Part shown: piece by piece, positions 33,867-34,457 of the stretch
Layout: each line of letters starts with the position of its first letter
Numbering within the stretch: the stretch's first letter is position 1
NCBI GenBank assembly: GCA_017648065.1
Contig: JAGCJJ010000064.1
Coordinates: 1-34,457, forward strand
Direction: 5' to 3'
Source: Kiritimatiellia bacterium
Lineage (GTDB): Bacteria; Verrucomicrobiota; Kiritimatiellia; RFP12; UBA3636
Length of the DNA stretch: 34,457 nucleotides
Position numbers and translations under genes: made by a program
Notes under the pieces: model-generated
Seen by the model: only the letters and a program-made list of their open reading frames with translations
Databases searched by the model: none
What the model was told of the DNA's origin: nothing

Positions 33867-34457
33867 ATGAGCACAGAAATCGGCAAGGCAGCAATCACAC
33901 GCAACACAAAAGAAACACAAATCGAGCTAGCAATCAATTTGTTTGGTACTGGCAAAAATGAAATTGATACAGGTATCGGATTTCTAGATCACATGCTTAC
34001 CCTATTTTCAAAACATGGACTTATCGATTTAACAATCAAATGCACTGGCGATGTTCAAGTTGACTATCACCACACAGTTGAAGACTTGGGTCTTGCTCTT
34101 GGTACAGCAATCGACCAAGCACTTGGTGAGCGTCGTGGTATTCGTCGTTACGGTTTTTTCCTACTTCCAATGGATGAGTCTCTTTGTGAACTAGCTTTGG
34201 ATTTAGGCGGTCGCCCATATCTTGCTTATAAGACAGAGGTAACCTCTAGCTTTGTGCGTGACTTTGATACAAAACTTTTCGAGGAATTCTTCCGTGCCCT
34301 AACAGTTAATGCTCGTATGAATCTACATGTCCGCCACTCTGGTGGCAACGAAGCACATCATGCTGCTGAATCAATTTTCAAAGCATTTGCACGAGCATTA
34401 CGTATGGCTATTGAGAATGACCCTCGTGAGACAGGCATCCCATCAAGTAAGGGTGTC
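33867..34457 (+). CDS. hisB: Imidazoleglycerol-phosphate dehydratase (cut at window end)
   Basis: 197 codons are visible from ATG 33867 and the frame is still open at the last base. The enzyme dehydrates imidazole-glycerol phosphate to imidazole-acetol phosphate, the substrate of HisC. The metal-binding motifs are present: GIGFLDHMLTLFSKHG, DYHHTVEDLG, RHSGGNEAHHAAESIFKAFA, and the closing IPSSKGV, which usually lies one or two residues before the stop. The gene is thus almost complete here, and monofunctional, with no HisB-N phosphatase domain. AAGG lies about 8 bases before the ATG. Confidence 0.93.
   Translation, partial: MSTEIGKAAITRNTKETQIELAINLFGTGKNEIDTGIGFLDHMLTLFSKHGLIDLTIKCTGDVQVDYHHTVEDLGLALGTAIDQALGERRGIRRYGFFLLPMDESLCELALDLGGRPYLAYKTEVTSSFVRDFDTKLFEEFFRALTVNARMNLHVRHSGGNEAHHAAESIFKAFARALRMAIENDPRETGIPSSKGV

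Noticed and set aside
1..34457. CRISPR array, transposase, integrase, phage genes or attachment sites
   Set aside because: No regularly spaced direct repeats, no mobile-element coding motifs and no target-site duplications were seen; the tRNA gene has no integrase beside it.

Overview
The window is about 34 kb of AT-rich bacterial chromosome with dense, ordinary gene packing. Shine-Dalgarno sites of the AGGAG/GGAG type precede many genes, and factor-independent terminators and sigma70-like promoters are recognisable. Three features together suggest a gut or anaerobic member of the PVC group (Lentisphaeria or Kiritimatiellae-like Verrucomicrobiota): several glycoside hydrolases, a very large secreted beta-rich protein, and an energy-converting-hydrogenase-related complex. 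This placement is inference; there is no rRNA or strong marker here to fix it.

Layout, left to right. Minus strand 1-11.4 kb: the start of an unrecognised gene; tRNA-Pro(CGG); rsmI and rnr (16S rRNA methyltransferase and RNase R, overlapping); a two-gene unit of a histidine phosphatase and a CehA/McbA-type metallohydrolase; a two-gene unit of a GH42-like putative glycosidase and a GH36-type alpha-galactosidase; and guaA, whose glutaminase domain is reduced. Plus strand 11.7-19.0 kb: six genes in one operon encoding a membrane complex related to hydrogenase 4 and complex I. Its large subunit lacks all four nickel-binding cysteines, so it belongs with the Ehr group and not with true [NiFe] hydrogenases. 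Plus strand 19.3-26.6 kb: after a strong promoter come an exported cysteine-rich DnaJ-zinc-finger-like protein, a membrane Ser/Thr kinase, NAD kinase, and two half-ABC exporters that look like a heterodimer (degenerate plus catalytic partner). The catalytic partner carries an in-frame TAA just before its switch histidine. Plus strand 26.7-34.5 kb: a GH43-like enzyme, a 1419-residue secreted protein with PA14-like and fibronectin-like domains, a strong terminator, then the histidine-biosynthesis genes hisC and hisB, the latter cut by the window end.

How the genes work together. The carbohydrate enzymes (GH36, GH42-like, GH43) point to use of plant or host glycans. The Ehr complex would couple electron transfer from a ferredoxin-like donor to ion translocation, but its electron acceptor is unknown. 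GuaA is expected to need free ammonia or a separate glutaminase.

Most worth a second look are the Ni-site-less Hyf-like complex, the GMP synthase without a catalytic triad, the single nonsense codon in the otherwise intact exporter gene, and the exported zinc-finger protein paired with a kinase. Positions and motifs were read by eye. Family assignments rest on recognised motifs and not on database searches.
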